Part shown: piece after piece, positions 8,991-18,737 of the stretch
How positions within the stretch are numbered: position 1 is the first letter of the stretch
Layout of the letters: each line of letters opens with the position of its first letter
NCBI RefSeq assembly: GCF_004146235.1
Contig: NZ_SELO01000001.1
Coordinates: 62,001-126,000 of the forward strand
Reading direction: 5' to 3'
DNA from: Tropicimonas sp. IMCC6043
GTDB taxonomy: Bacteria; Pseudomonadota; Alphaproteobacteria; Rhodobacterales; Rhodobacteraceae
Length of the DNA stretch: 64,000 nucleotides
Program-made: the position numbers and the translations under genes
Notes under the pieces: generated by a model
Told to the model about the DNA's origin: nothing
The model's database searches: none
Seen by the model: only the letters and a program-made list of their open reading frames with translations

Positions 8991-9998
8991 TCAGATCACC
9001 TGCCGGCTGGCCTGCGCGCCGCGTTCCCGATAGGGCGTGGTGTGGTAATGCGTCCGGTAGCATTTCGAGAAATGGCTGGGCGAAGTGAAGCCGCAGGCCA
9101 GGGCCACGTTTATCACGCTCATGTCGGTCTGCATCAGCAGGTTGCGCGCCTTCTGCAAGCGCAGTTCCATGTAATAGCGTTTCGGGCTGCGGTTCAGGTA
9201 GCGGCGGAACAACCGTTCGAGCTGGCGCGTCGAAAGCGCGACATCACGCGCGAGGATCGAGGGCGAGATCGGCTCCTCGAGATTCTGTTCCATGATCTGG
9301 ATGACCTGGGACAGCTTCGGATGCCGCACGCCGATCCGCGTCGGGATCGAGAGGCGTTGCGTGTCCTGGTCGGTGCGGATCGAGGAATAGATGAGCTGGT
9401 CGGCCACGGCGCCCGCGAGCTCCTCGCCATGGTCGTCGGCGATGATCTTCAGCATCAGGTCGATCGATGCGGTGCCGCCGGCGGTTGTGAAACGGTTGCC
9501 ATCCATGACGAAGACGGATTTCGTCAGCATCACTTCCTCGAATTCCTCGGCGAAGCTGTCCTGGTTCTCCCAGTGGATCGTCGCCCGCTTGCCGTCGAGC
9601 AGGCCCGCCTTGGCGAGCGTGTAGCCGGCGGTGCAGAGTCCGCCCACCGTCGCGCCGCGCCGCGCCTCGCGGCGCAGCCAGTTGAGCAGCCGCTTGCTTG
9701 TTGCCGCCTGCACGTCGATGCCGCCGCAGACCATCAGCGTGTCCTCGCGGCCGACCTCGTCGAGATCCATGTCGAGCACGAACTCGACACCGTTGGAACA
9801 GGCGACCCGCCCGCCGCCTTCGCCGGCGGTGGTCCAGGAATAGAGTGTCTTGCCGGAGACCCGGTTTGCGATGCGCAGTGGCTCGATGGCGCAGGCAAAG
9901 CAGAGCATCGTGAACTGGTCGAGCAGCACGAAAACGAAGCGCCGCGTGCGGGCGCCGCCTTCGGCGAGCTCGACAATCGTCTCCGGGGTATCGGCCAT
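8991..9998 (-). CDS. GlxA family transcriptional regulator (DJ-1/PfpI plus AraC HTH)
   Basis: Two-domain activator: an N-terminal class I glutamine-amidotransferase-like (DJ-1/PfpI) sensor fold containing [20 protein letters not shown], and a C-terminal AraC/XylS double helix-turn-helix with [22 protein letters not shown] and the second-helix block [22 protein letters not shown], each quoted in part. Relatives regulate choline, carnitine or glycine-betaine catabolism and similar pathways, but the target here is not visible. Start chosen at MADTPE (about 335 residues); an in-frame ATG at 10037 would add 13 residues and neither has a strong ribosome site. It is divergent from DAHP synthase, sharing a 220-bp intergenic region. 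Confidence 0.9.
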   Translation of the reverse strand: MADTPETIVELAEGGARTRRFVFVLLDQFTMLCFACAIEPLRIANRVSGKTLYSWTTAGEGGGRVACSNGVEFVLDMDLDEVGREDTLMVCGGIDVQAATSKRLLNWLRREARRGATVGGLCTAGYTLAKAGLLDGKRATIHWENQDSFAEEFEEVMLTKSVFVMDGNRFTTAGGTASIDLMLKIIADDHGEELAGAVADQLIYSSIRTDQDTQRLSIPTRIGVRHPKLSQVIQIMEQNLEEPISPSILARDVALSTRQLERLFRRYLNRSPKRYYMELRLQKARNLLMQTDMSVINVALACGFTSPSHFSKCYRTHYHTTPYRERGAQASRQVI

Positions 9999-10142
9999 CG
10001 GCTGGCTCAGTCTCTCGCGTGTCCAGTTGTCGACCATCGAACACCGGATTGCGCGGGGGCCGCAAGAGCGGAATGCCGGGGCGCACGCGAATGGGCGCGT
10101 CGATGCCTCCGGTCGGGTGGGGGACGATGCGAAATTTCCCGT

Positions 10143-10170
10143 TTGCAAGCGAAGGACGGCTCTATATACG
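10143..10170 (+). promoter_or_regulatory. Candidate sigma-70 promoter for DAHP synthase
   Basis: TTGCAA (10143-10148), 16-bp spacer, TATACG (10165-10170). It lies about 50 bases before the DAHP synthase ATG. No leader peptide rich in aromatic residues or terminator-like hairpin lies between it and the gene. Confidence 0.45.
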
Positions 10171-10219
10171 TGCCGGACCGAAAACGCATGCACGGTGCAA
10201 TTCCCGGGGGAGGAAGGTC

Positions 10220-11587
10220 ATGACAGGGGTCTGGAACAAGTCCGACTGGCGCAAAAAGCCGCGGGTTCAGATGCCCGACTATCCCGACCAGGACGCGCTC
10301 CGAGCCGTCGAGGCGCAGCTCTCGAAATACCCGCCGCTGGTCTTCGCAGGCGAGTCCCGGCGCCTCAGGGCCGAACTTGCGAAAGCCTCGCGTGGCGAGG
10401 CCTTCCTGTTGCAGGGCGGCGATTGCGCCGAGAGCTTTGCCGAATTCTCCGCCGATTCGATTCGTGAGACCTTCAAGGTCATGCTTCAGATGGCGGTCGT
10501 GCTGACCTTCGGCGCCAAGGTGCCGGTGATCAAGGTCGGCCGCATGGCGGGGCAGTTCGCGAAGCCGCGCTCGGCGCCCACCGAGACCAAGGGTGGCGTC
10601 GAACTGCCGAGCTATCGCGGCGACATCATCAACGAGATCGACTTCACCGAGGCGGCCCGCTTGCCCGATCCCGAGAAGATGCTGCGCGCTTACACCCAGG
10701 CCGCCGCCTCGCTGAACCTGCTGCGTGCCTTCTCGACGGGCGGTTTCGCCGACATCCACCGCGTGCATTCCTGGACCACCGGCTTTGCCGATGCGGACAA
10801 GGCCGAGCGCTATCGCGACGTCTCCAACCGGATCTCGGATGCGCTCGACTTCATGACCGCCGCAGGCCTCTCAGCGGACCGGATCAACACCATGGCGATG
10901 GTGGATTTCTACACCTCGCACGAGGCGTTGCTGCTCGAATACGAGGAAGCGCTGACGCGCGTCGATTCAACCACCGGCCAGACCATCGCCGGCTCCGGCC
11001 ACATGATCTGGATCGGCGATCGCACGCGGCAGCCCGACGGCGCGCATGTCGCCTTCTGCCGCGGGGTGATCAATCCGATCGGCCTTAAATGCGGCCCGTC
11101 GATGACGCCCGACGACCTCAAACCGTTGCTGGCGGCGCTCAACCCGGAGAATGCGCCGGGCCGCCTGACGCTGATCACCCGCTTCGGGGCCGGAAAGGTC
11201 GCCGAGCACATGCCGCGGCTGGTCGAGACGGTGAAGTCTGAGGGCGCCAATGTCGTCTGGTGCTGCGACCCGATGCATGGCAACACGATCAAGTCGGCGA
11301 CCGGCTACAAGACCCGCCCCTTCGATCTCGTGCTCTCCGAGGTGCGCGAGTTCTTCGCGGTCCATCGCGAGCATGGCACCGTGCCGGGCGGGGTGCATTT
11401 CGAGATGACCGGACAGGACGTGACCGAATGCACCGGCGGGGTGCGGGCGGTGACCGAGGAGGACCTTTCGGACCGCTACCACACGGCCTGCGACCCGCGT
11501 CTCAACGCCTCACAGTCGCTGGAACTGGCCTTCCTGGTGGCCGAGGAACTGTCAAACCGCCGCGACCTCGCGCGCGCTGTTTCCTGA
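10220..11587 (+). CDS. Class II 3-deoxy-7-phosphoheptulonate (DAHP) synthase
   Basis: First enzyme of the shikimate pathway: phosphoenolpyruvate plus erythrose 4-phosphate to DAHP. The 455 residues match the plant/Mycobacterium-like class II family. Seen: [15 protein letters not shown] (metal-binding Cys), [23 protein letters not shown]-like [23 protein letters not shown] and [14 protein letters not shown]. The start [10 protein letters not shown] is preceded by GGGGGAGGAAG, a strong ribosome site; the longer open frame upstream is rejected. Class II enzymes often carry allosteric sites for aromatic end-products, but that cannot be read from this sequence. Confidence 0.96.
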   Translation: MTGVWNKSDWRKKPRVQMPDYPDQDALRAVEAQLSKYPPLVFAGESRRLRAELAKASRGEAFLLQGGDCAESFAEFSADSIRETFKVMLQMAVVLTFGAKVPVIKVGRMAGQFAKPRSAPTETKGGVELPSYRGDIINEIDFTEAARLPDPEKMLRAYTQAAASLNLLRAFSTGGFADIHRVHSWTTGFADADKAERYRDVSNRISDALDFMTAAGLSADRINTMAMVDFYTSHEALLLEYEEALTRVDSTTGQTIAGSGHMIWIGDRTRQPDGAHVAFCRGVINPIGLKCGPSMTPDDLKPLLAALNPENAPGRLTLITRFGAGKVAEHMPRLVETVKSEGANVVWCCDPMHGNTIKSATGYKTRPFDLVLSEVREFFAVHREHGTVPGGVHFEMTGQDVTECTGGVRAVTEEDLSDRYHTACDPRLNASQSLELAFLVAEELSNRRDLARAVS

Positions 11588-11771
11588 CCGAAGGGTCGGG
11601 CCTGATGAATACGCCCGGTCTCGATGTGCACTTCTTGGCCGCTACTTTCGCCACCTTCGCGGGTGTCGACCGAGCCCAGGCCGCGCCTTGTGTCTTTTGC
11701 CGACATGAGTTGCCAACCACGCTCTGGTGAGTGTCGCCAATCTTCGGCATCAAGACCGTAGGCTACCGGCG

Positions 11772-12494
11772 CTATGCGTCGGACTTGACGAGATAGAGCT
11801 GTGGCCGGTCGGTGCGCGGCGGGCGGTGCGGTGAGGGGCGGTAGCCGTGCGCTGGTTCGGCGAGTCCCGTAACCTCCCGAAACACACCGGCCGGCCGTTC
11901 GGGCCATTCGTCCGGTGCCGTTTCGGGAACCTGCAGGCTGCCGTCGGGGAGGATCGGGGTGACCGCGGTCGAGCGGATGTCGAAACGGCGCGGTGCGCGG
12001 CCGACCGGGCCGAGCGTGGCGAGGCAGCCGAGCGCGCGGCTGACCTCGCCGGAATCGGCGCGCAGCGGCAGGATCAGCAGGCAGGCGTCGAGCGGCGGCT
12101 TGCCGATGCCGCGATCGCCCGACAGCGTCAGCCAGGCTTTTGCCGGCTCGTCGAAGACGTGAACCAGCGACTGGCTCACGCGCTTGCGCGCATCGGGCAG
12201 GAAGAAGGAGGTGAGCGGCATGCCGCGGACCTCCATTCCCATCAAATCGTTCAGATGCGACCCGGCGAGGCGGAACCGGGCGACGCCCGGCGCCAGCCGT
12301 TCGAGGATGAAGGCATGGGCGAGCGCGGTCTGAATACGGCGCGGGTCGAGCTCGGCGCGGTCGGGCATTGGCCGGCCGCCGCGGAGCGAGTCCCAATAGG
12401 ACTCGACCGTCTGTAAAATCGGAAAGCGCATCGTCGCTCCTCCGGCATCTCTGAGGGAAACGACCTTGCGACTGTCGACGAACTCGTCACTCAT
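11772..12494 (-). CDS. PAS domain-containing protein (PAS_5 family)
   Basis: About 240 residues with an alphaproteobacterial PAS_5-type domain (PF07310-like): SYWDSLRGGRPMPDRAELDP followed by HAFILERLAPGVARFRLAGSHLNDLMGMEVRGM, quoted in part. Such proteins are small cytoplasmic single-PAS proteins of unknown partner; no kinase, GGDEF or DNA-binding domain follows, and the C-terminus is low-complexity and Pro/Arg-rich. I placed the start at MSDEFVDSRKVV; an upstream in-frame ATG at 12596 encodes residues unlike the family. It is divergent from yicC with about 160 bases between. Confidence 0.82.
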   Translation of the reverse strand: MSDEFVDSRKVVSLRDAGGATMRFPILQTVESYWDSLRGGRPMPDRAELDPRRIQTALAHAFILERLAPGVARFRLAGSHLNDLMGMEVRGMPLTSFFLPDARKRVSQSLVHVFDEPAKAWLTLSGDRGIGKPPLDACLLILPLRADSGEVSRALGCLATLGPVGRAPRRFDIRSTAVTPILPDGSLQVPETAPDEWPERPAGVFREVTGLAEPAHGYRPSPHRPPRTDRPQLYLVKSDA

Positions 12495-12656
12495 CGTCCA
12501 CACCCCGGCTTCCTGCGGCGTCGGTCGCGTCGGGACCGTGTCGCGTCCTGCATCGTTTTGCCACGGTGAAATGCCTGTTCGTCGGCGACTCAACAATGCT
12601 TACTCAAGTGTTAACATGCCATGATTTTGTGGCTAGGTGGTTAAAAATGAGGGAAA

Positions 12657-13547
12657 ATGGTTAACTCTATGACCGGCTTCGCGGCCCGCAGCGGGCAGAG
12701 CGGAGACTATGCCTGGAGCTGGGATCTCAGGAGCCTAAATGGGCGCGGGCTGGACCTGCGCCTGAGAGTGCCGGACTGGGTCGAGGGGCTGGAGGCCGCG
12801 TTGCGCGCGCGCGTCTCAAAGGCGGTGAAGCGCGGCTCGCTGACGATCGGACTGAGGCTCGCGCGGGAAGCGCCCGAAGGGGCGATCAGCATCGATCCCG
12901 GCGGGCTCGACGCCGCCATCCAGGCACTTGCGTCGCTTGCCCACAGGGCCGAGGCCGCGGGCTTGCCGCTTTCTCCCGCCAGCGCGGCGGAGCTCCTGGC
13001 GATGCGGGGCGTGCAGGTCCAGGGCGGCCAGACCGAGGACACCGATGCTCTGCGCGCCACGCTGCTGGAGGATTTCGAGGCGGCACTCGCCGCCTTCCTC
13101 GAGATGCGCGCGGCGGAGGGCGCGGCCCTGGAACAGGTCTTATCCGGTCAGATCGACCGGATCGAGGCGCTCGGCGTTCAGGCGACCGCCTGTCTCGGGG
13201 ACCGGGCTGACAAGGCGGCACAGAGCCTGCGCGCCGCGCTGGCGCGCGTTCTCGACAATGCCGACGGCGCGGACGAGGCCCGCGTGGCACAGGAACTGGC
13301 AATGCTCGCGGTCAAGGCTGACGTGACCGAGGAACTCGACCGGCTTTCGGCCCATGTCGTTGCGGCACGCGATCTCCTCGCCGAACAGGTTCCGATCGGG
13401 CGCAAGCTCGAATTCCTGACCCAGGAGTTCAACCGCGAGGCCAACACGCTCTGCTCGAAGTCGCAGGATGTCGCGCTGACCCGGATCGGCCTTGACCTCA
13501 AGGCGGTCATCGACCAGATGCGCGAGCAGGTTCAGAACGTGGAGTAG
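12657..13547 (+). CDS. YicC family endoribonuclease
   Basis: 296-residue YicC protein with the diagnostic N-terminus SMTGFAARSG and C-terminal GRKLEFLTQEFNREANTLCS and SKSQDVALTRIGLDLKAVIDQMREQVQN (quoted in part). YicC in enteric bacteria is a stress-linked endoribonuclease. GAGGGAAA directly precedes the ATG. It is followed after three bases by gmk, a very widespread yicC-gmk pairing, and they are almost certainly one transcript with the carbonic anhydrase-like gene. Confidence 0.94.
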   Translation: MVNSMTGFAARSGQSGDYAWSWDLRSLNGRGLDLRLRVPDWVEGLEAALRARVSKAVKRGSLTIGLRLAREAPEGAISIDPGGLDAAIQALASLAHRAEAAGLPLSPASAAELLAMRGVQVQGGQTEDTDALRATLLEDFEAALAAFLEMRAAEGAALEQVLSGQIDRIEALGVQATACLGDRADKAAQSLRAALARVLDNADGADEARVAQELAMLAVKADVTEELDRLSAHVVAARDLLAEQVPIGRKLEFLTQEFNREANTLCSKSQDVALTRIGLDLKAVIDQMREQVQNVE

Positions 13548-13550
13548 CCC

Positions 13551-14198
13551 ATGAATTCCGTCCGTCGCGGCCTTCTCATCATCCTGTCCTCGCCTTCGGG
13601 AGCGGGAAAATCGACGTTGGCGCAGCGGCTGATGGAATGGGATCCGACCCTGAGCTTCTCGGTCTCGGCGACCACGCGGCCGCCGCGGACCGGCGAACGG
13701 GACGGGGTGGACTACCATTTCCTGGAACTGCCGGCCTTCAAGGCGATGGTGGCCGAGGGACGGATGCTCGAACATGCGCATGTCTTCGGCAATTTCTACG
13801 GCTCGCCGCAAGGGCCGGTGGAGGATGCGATCCAGGCGGGCCGGGACGTGCTCTTCGACGTCGACTGGCAAGGGGCGCAGCAGATCCGCAACTCCGATCT
13901 CGGCAAGCATACGCTCTCCATCTTCATCCTGCCGCCATCGATCGCCGAGTTGCGCCGGCGGCTCATCGCCCGCGGCAAGGACAGCGACGATGTGATCGGC
14001 AAGCGGATGCAAAAGAGCTGGGACGAGATCAGCCACTGGGGCAGCTATGACTACGTGCTGGTCAACGACGACCTGGACACGACATTCGACAAGTTGAAGA
14101 TCATCCTGAATGCCGAACGGATGCGGCGTCCGCAGCAGCCGGGACTGAAGGAATTCGTCCGCGGATTGCAGGCGGAGTTCGAGGAGGGGCAGGGATGA
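13551..14198 (+). CDS. gmk: Guanylate kinase
   Basis: Phosphorylates GMP/dGMP to GDP/dGDP with ATP. 215 residues, normal length. P-loop [10 protein letters not shown] at residues 13-22, GMP-binding [13 protein letters not shown] and GVDYHFL, and the catalytic/lid segment FVDW-like [12 protein letters not shown] are all in place. Starts three bases after yicC and overlaps the next gene by ATGA, so the three genes are a tightly packed operon. Confidence 0.97.
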   Translation: MNSVRRGLLIILSSPSGAGKSTLAQRLMEWDPTLSFSVSATTRPPRTGERDGVDYHFLELPAFKAMVAEGRMLEHAHVFGNFYGSPQGPVEDAIQAGRDVLFDVDWQGAQQIRNSDLGKHTLSIFILPPSIAELRRRLIARGKDSDDVIGKRMQKSWDEISHWGSYDYVLVNDDLDTTFDKLKIILNAERMRRPQQPGLKEFVRGLQAEFEEGQG

Positions 14199-14713
14199 TC
14201 TATGCGCTGGCGGGCGTCACGCCCGAGATTGCCGACAGCGCCTGGGTGGCGCCGGATGCGAACCTGATCGGCAAGGTGACGCTGGAGGAAGCCGCGTCGG
14301 TCTGGTTCGGCTGCACGCTGCGGGGCGACAACGAACGCATCCGCATCGGCGCCGGATCGAACGTGCAAGAGAACTGCGTGCTCCACACCGACATGGGGTT
14401 TCCGCTGGTGGTCGGTCGCAATTGCACCATCGGTCACAAGGTCATGCTGCACGGCTGCACGATCGGCGATACCAGCCTGATCGGTATGGGAGCGATCGTG
14501 CTCAACGGCGCCAGGATCGGCCGCAACTGCCTCATCGGCGCCGGCGCGCTGATCACCGAAGGCAAGGAGATCCCGGACAACTCACTGGTCATGGGAGCAC
14601 CCGGCAAGGTGGTGCGGCAGCTCGACGAGGCGGCGGCGGCGCGTCTTCTCGACTCGGCACTGCGCTACCAGGAGAATGCGCGCCGTTTTCGCGCGGAGCT
14701 TGCGCCGGCCTGA
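14195..14713 (+). CDS. Gamma carbonic anhydrase family protein (hexapeptide repeat)
   Basis: 172-residue left-handed beta-helix protein of the gamma-CA/PaaY/CaiE type. Hexapeptide repeats run through most of the sequence ([30 protein letters not shown]). Metal-binding histidines expected in the family are visible in NCVLHTDMG and IGHKVMLHG. Members hydrate CO2 or serve as acyl-CoA thioesterases or scaffolds; activity here cannot be decided. The start overlaps the gmk stop by four bases. Confidence 0.92.
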   Translation: MIYALAGVTPEIADSAWVAPDANLIGKVTLEEAASVWFGCTLRGDNERIRIGAGSNVQENCVLHTDMGFPLVVGRNCTIGHKVMLHGCTIGDTSLIGMGAIVLNGARIGRNCLIGAGALITEGKEIPDNSLVMGAPGKVVRQLDEAAAARLLDSALRYQENARRFRAELAPA

Positions 14714-14779
14714 GGCACGGGCGCCGGCCGTCGCCGTGATCGCGGGTGACGACGGAAAGGTGGGGCGGGACAGGGTTTC

Positions 14780-15829
14780 ATGGACGGGCTTTCGGACGAG
14801 ATACTGGCCGCGGTGCCGATTCCGCTGCTGCTGGTCGGGCCCGACGAGCGGATCCGCACGATGAATTCCCGCGCAGGCGAGCTCTTTGGAGCCTCGGGCG
14901 CGGGGCGGCATTTCGTGACCGCGCTGCGCCAGCCGGCGCTTCTGGCTTGCGTCGAACAGGCGCTGCGCTCCGGTCAGGCCGGCACCGCGCGCTATGTCGA
15001 CAAGAACATGGCGCGCGAGGCGGTCTTCAAGGTGCGCGCCGCGCCGCTGAACGGGCGCGACGGGATCTCGGTCCTGCTCTCTTTCGAGGACGTGACCGAC
15101 CTTGAACGCGCAGACGAAATGCGGCGCGATTTCGTCGCCAATGTCAGCCACGAACTGAAGACGCCCCTGACCGCGCTGATCGGGTTCATCGAGACGCTCC
15201 GCGGCGCCGCGCGCGACGACCGGGAGATCCGCGAGCGGTTTCTTGCGATCATGGAACGCGAGGCGTCGCGGATGAACCGGCTGGTCTCGGATCTGCTCTC
15301 GCTCAGCCGGGTGGAATCGTCGGAACGGCAGCGTCCGACCGACCCGGTCGATCTCGAAGAGCTGGCGACCGCGACGATCCTGTCGCTGGAGTCCCTGGCG
15401 CAGGCGGACGGGGTTCAACTCGTCGTGCAGCGGATGGATTCCGACGACCGGCCGCTTCTCGTCCACGGGGACCGCGACCAGCTCCAGCAGGTCCTAACCA
15501 ACCTGATCGAGAATGGCATAAAATACGGCCGCAAGCAGGGGCATGTCTGGGTGAGGCTGCGCTATTCGCCGCGCGAGCTGGCCTTTCGCGGGCCCGGCGT
15601 GGAGCTCCAGGTGGCCGATGATGGCGAGGGGTTCGACCCGATCCACATCCCGCGACTGACCGAGCGCTTCTATCGCGTGGACCACCACCGCTCGCGGGAA
15701 ATGGGCGGCACCGGGCTCGGCCTCGCGATCGCCAAGCATATCGTCAACCGCCACCGCGGCCGCTTTCGGATCGAGACCGAGCCGGGGCAGGGGGCCTGTT
15801 TCACGGTGCTGCTGCCCGCCATCGACTGA
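14780..15829 (+). CDS. PhoR-like sensor histidine kinase without membrane segments
   Basis: 349-residue kinase: PAS domain at about residues 8-110, HisKA with phospho-acceptor His124 in NVSHELKTPLTALIG, and HATPase_c with N-box TNLIENGIKYG, G1 DDGEGFD, and G2 GGTGLGLAIAKHIV. The architecture matches alphaproteobacterial PhoR of the phosphate regulon, but there is no transmembrane stretch, so membrane attachment or PstB/PhoU contact would be needed for sensing. The usual pst-phoU-phoB neighbours are not here: the next gene is on the other strand. No response regulator is in the window. Confidence 0.9.
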   Translation: MDGLSDEILAAVPIPLLLVGPDERIRTMNSRAGELFGASGAGRHFVTALRQPALLACVEQALRSGQAGTARYVDKNMAREAVFKVRAAPLNGRDGISVLLSFEDVTDLERADEMRRDFVANVSHELKTPLTALIGFIETLRGAARDDREIRERFLAIMEREASRMNRLVSDLLSLSRVESSERQRPTDPVDLEELATATILSLESLAQADGVQLVVQRMDSDDRPLLVHGDRDQLQQVLTNLIENGIKYGRKQGHVWVRLRYSPRELAFRGPGVELQVADDGEGFDPIHIPRLTERFYRVDHHRSREMGGTGLGLAIAKHIVNRHRGRFRIETEPGQGACFTVLLPAID

Positions 15830-15853
15830 TGCGGCCGGCTGGATCGCGGCGTC

Positions 15854-17458
15854 TTAGCTCCCTGCAACGCTCAGGCGGACGCCGGCCGCCTGCATCGCCG
15901 CCCATATCGCGGCGTCGCGGCCGTAGATGTCCTCAAGATAAGTCATCCGGCCCTTCTGGCGCGCGAAGGCGGTGCGATACAGGATATGAACCGGCACCGG
16001 TTCCTCGAGGTTGAGGCGGCTCTCGTTGCCGGTCCTGAGCCGTGCCTGGAAGGTTCCCTCGGGATCGCTGGTCTGCCGCGCGAGCAGCGCGTAGGCAAGG
16101 TCCTGGGGGTCGGCCACGCGGACGCAACCATGGCTGTAGGCGCGGCGGTCGCGGTCGAAGAGGTTCTTGGACGGCGTGTCATGCAGGTAAATGTTGTAGC
16201 GGTTCGGGAACATGAACTTCACTTGCCCGAGCGCATTCCCCCGCGAGGGTGGCTGCTTGAGCGAGAAGGGGAAATTCCGCGCATTGTACGCAGCGAAATT
16301 GACCGCCGACCGGTTGACGACGCGGCCGCGGGAATCCACGAGCTTCAGGTACCCGGCCGCGTTCGGGTTCCGCTGGAACTGCGGCAGGTACTCCTTGGTC
16401 GCGATCGAGCGCGGCACGTTCCAGGTCGGGTTGACGACCATGTATTCCATCTCGTCGGAGAATTCCGGCGTCCGCCGGTCGGCCTGGTTCATGCCGACCA
16501 CGACCCGCGTCTTGAAGCTCTCCTTGCCGTCGTCGATGATCCGCGCAGTGAATTCCGGGATATTCACCAGGATATGCCGCTTGCCCTTGGGAATGTTCGT
16601 CCAACGCTCGCGTTCCATCGCGACGATGATGCTGGCAAGCCGGGTTTCCGGTGGCACGTTGACCGCCTTGAGCGTGGCCTCCCCGGCGACCCCGTCGGGA
16701 TTGAGCCCGTGGTCGAGCTGAAACTGCTGCACCGCTTTCTGCAAGCTGCCGTCATAGGTCGGGCTGGCCGTGCGCTTGAGATAGCCCATGGCAATGAGCC
16801 GGTTGCGAAGTGCGACCACTCCGGCGCCGGACTCGCCGGGTTCGAGCCGCGCGCCGGGCACGCCGGGGCCCCAGCCGCCTCCGGCAATCACCGCTTCGAG
16901 CCGGAGCTTCTCGGCCAGGAGCGTATTGTATTGCGCAGTCCTCGGTGGGAGGCCGCGCAGGAAGGCCACGGGGGAGGAATTGGCGAAGGAATGGAGTTGC
17001 GCGATCTGATCGCGCCGCGGCAACTCGCGCACGATGGACCTGTCGATCTCGCTCGGTGTCATCGCGCCCGACTGAATGTCCTGGGCGTATTGCACGAACA
17101 TCTTGGCCGCCAGCACCTCCGCCCGGCCACGGTCGCGGGCAGATCGCGCCGAGGCAAAGGCAGCTTCCAACTCGGCGGCGTCGTAGCGCTGCGCCGGAAG
17201 CCCGTGCGTGTCGGCGCTCTCGAGTGCCGAGAGCAGGGCCGCCCGGCGGCTGCCGTCATCAGGGTCGGTAAAGACCGGCGCGTAGTCGCGCATCCGGTAG
17301 AAGCCCGCTACGGCCTCGTTGCCATAGGCCGCTTCGGCAACCGCCTGCTTAAAGGCCGTGACCTGCGCCATCAGCGGTCGGTTCCCGCCGTCCAGCACGA
17401 ACAGCGCGAGCGTCACGATCAGGACCGGTACGATGCGGCGGGTTCTGGTGAACGACAT
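15854..17458 (-). CDS. L,D-transpeptidase of the YcbB/LdtD type
   Basis: 534-residue periplasmic enzyme making 3-3 meso-DAP crosslinks in peptidoglycan. Order: signal anchor (residues 1-30, RRIVPVLIVTLALFVLDGG), an alpha-helical scaffold domain, a peptidoglycan-binding domain near residues 215-280 (LRNRLIAMGYL, AVQQFQLDHGLNPDGVAGE), and a C-terminal YkuD domain with the catalytic motif SHGCVRVADP and an upstream IYLHDTPSKNLF. The ATG at 17458 is preceded by GAGGGA; an in-frame ATG at 17527 has no signal-like sequence. It is divergent from the DUF882 gene, another wall-related product. Confidence 0.95.
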   Translation of the reverse strand: MSFTRTRRIVPVLIVTLALFVLDGGNRPLMAQVTAFKQAVAEAAYGNEAVAGFYRMRDYAPVFTDPDDGSRRAALLSALESADTHGLPAQRYDAAELEAAFASARSARDRGRAEVLAAKMFVQYAQDIQSGAMTPSEIDRSIVRELPRRDQIAQLHSFANSSPVAFLRGLPPRTAQYNTLLAEKLRLEAVIAGGGWGPGVPGARLEPGESGAGVVALRNRLIAMGYLKRTASPTYDGSLQKAVQQFQLDHGLNPDGVAGEATLKAVNVPPETRLASIIVAMERERWTNIPKGKRHILVNIPEFTARIIDDGKESFKTRVVVGMNQADRRTPEFSDEMEYMVVNPTWNVPRSIATKEYLPQFQRNPNAAGYLKLVDSRGRVVNRSAVNFAAYNARNFPFSLKQPPSRGNALGQVKFMFPNRYNIYLHDTPSKNLFDRDRRAYSHGCVRVADPQDLAYALLARQTSDPEGTFQARLRTGNESRLNLEEPVPVHILYRTAFARQKGRMTYLEDIYGRDAAIWAAMQAAGVRLSVAGS

Positions 17459-17863
17459 GTAAAATCCCTCGACAATTCTCAGAGCAAGATCAGAAAACGA
17501 TCCCATGCACGGTCTCAACAAGTCCATGCAAATCTACGGGATTTCACAGCTTCTTCGACCATCTGTGGCATGTCGACAATGCATTTGCAGCGACGTTTCG
17601 TGTTGCGGCGAGCAATCCTGCGCGGGGGATGCGCCATTCATTGTTGCGCCGCGATCACATCCCGTGATTTCGTTACACTTTTCCGGTGTTAGGACTGTTT
17701 AAGCAGAATCCTGCCTATTTTGAGCCACAGTGGATAACTGCGCAAATTGCCCCCTTGGAAGCAGAATCACTTTATGGCATCACAATCGCACACCTGGGGA
17801 TGAGGTGTAGAAAAATCCGCGGAACAGCGGAATGAGAAAGAGAAACGGGACAGGCTCAGACCG
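17459..17863. other. Intergenic region between two divergent cell-wall genes
   Basis: A 405-bp gene-free stretch, less G+C-rich than its surroundings. No open frame in it resembles a gene. On the plus strand TTGCCC (17747-17752), 17-bp spacer, CTTTAT (17770-17775) is a weak candidate promoter for the DUF882 gene. Nothing else could be supported. Confidence 0.5.
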
Positions 17864-18436
17864 ATGACAGAAAAGTCGGCCCCAAGGGGCATTTCTAGAC
17901 GTGGCGTTCTTGCGGCGTTCGCGTCCACTGTCGTAACGGCAGCACCAACATTCAGCAATGCGGCAGGCTTTCTCAGGGGCGCGGGAGATATCCGCCGCCT
18001 GAAGATGTATAACGGCCGCACTGGTGAGAGCATGGACACGATCTACTGGATCGAGGGCAGCTACATCAAGGAAGCGCTCAAGGAAATCAATGCGTTCATG
18101 CGCGACTGGCGGCGAAACGAAGTGAAGGTGATCGACACTCGTACGATCGACATCATGGCCGCGTCGCACAACCTGATGAATACGTCCGAACCCTACATGC
18201 TCCTCTCGGGCTACCGCTCGGCAGCCACGAACGCCATGCTCCGCTCCCGGTCGGGCGGTGTGGCAAAGAACTCGCTTCACATCAAGGGGCAGGCGGCGGA
18301 CCTGCGACTGGGTAGCCGCTCGATCTATCAAATGGCCAAGGCGGCGCAATCCTGCCAGGGCGGTGGTGTCGGAACATACCGGGGCTCGAATTTCGTTCAC
18401 ATGGATTGCGGCGCTATCCGCAGCTGGAACGGCTGA
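17864..18436 (+). CDS. DUF882 (YcbK-like, M15A fold) exported protein
   Basis: 190 residues with a twin-arginine-type signal (ISRRGVLAAFASTVVTAAP) and a peptidase M15A/DUF882 domain. Zinc-ligand pattern of the family is intact: SLHIKGQAADLRL (HxxxxxxD) and FVHMDCG (HxD). M15A members are D-Ala-D-Ala or L,D endopeptidases acting on peptidoglycan; related MepK cuts 3-3 crosslinks. That the neighbouring divergent gene makes 3-3 crosslinks suggests paired making and cutting of the same bonds, which is inference. Followed by a strong terminator. Confidence 0.9.
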   Translation: MTEKSAPRGISRRGVLAAFASTVVTAAPTFSNAAGFLRGAGDIRRLKMYNGRTGESMDTIYWIEGSYIKEALKEINAFMRDWRRNEVKVIDTRTIDIMAASHNLMNTSEPYMLLSGYRSAATNAMLRSRSGGVAKNSLHIKGQAADLRLGSRSIYQMAKAAQSCQGGGVGTYRGSNFVHMDCGAIRSWNG

Positions 18437-18737
18437 ATACGCCTTCCCCGCGGGGGCGGCGAAACGCAGACCTGTCAAAGACCATGCCCGCGACAGCGGT
18501 ATGGTCTTTTGTGCGTTTCAGATGAATCATTTACCGTTGAAATTGGCGTATTCGGCGCGCTTCGGGCGCTGGCCACATTCGGAGAGGACGCGGCCAAGGC
18601 TGTGCAGTGTTCGTGAGTAACGAAGGGCGCAAGGCGACTCCCGCGTACGGCGCCCCAATCCCCGCCAATCCCCGGTTGCGGCCCGTCCCTGCCTTGCACT
18701 AGAGCATCTGGATACGTCATCTGCCGGAGCGGAGCGC
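18437..18737. other. Intergenic region upstream of lpxD
   Basis: About 300 bases holding the nested hairpin terminator of the DUF882 gene in its first third. The rest is G+C-rich with no open frame I would call, and presumably contains the lpxD promoter, which I could not place. Confidence 0.5.
18477..18510 (+). terminator. Rho-independent terminator after DUF882 gene
   Basis: AAAGACCAT (18477-18485) pairs with ATGGTCTTT (18501-18509), extended by G-T and two C-G pairs to about 12 bp, with a 9-nt loop and a short T run. It is nested inside a second inverted repeat, GAAACGCA (18461-18468) with TGCGTTTC (18512-18519). Confidence 0.75.
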
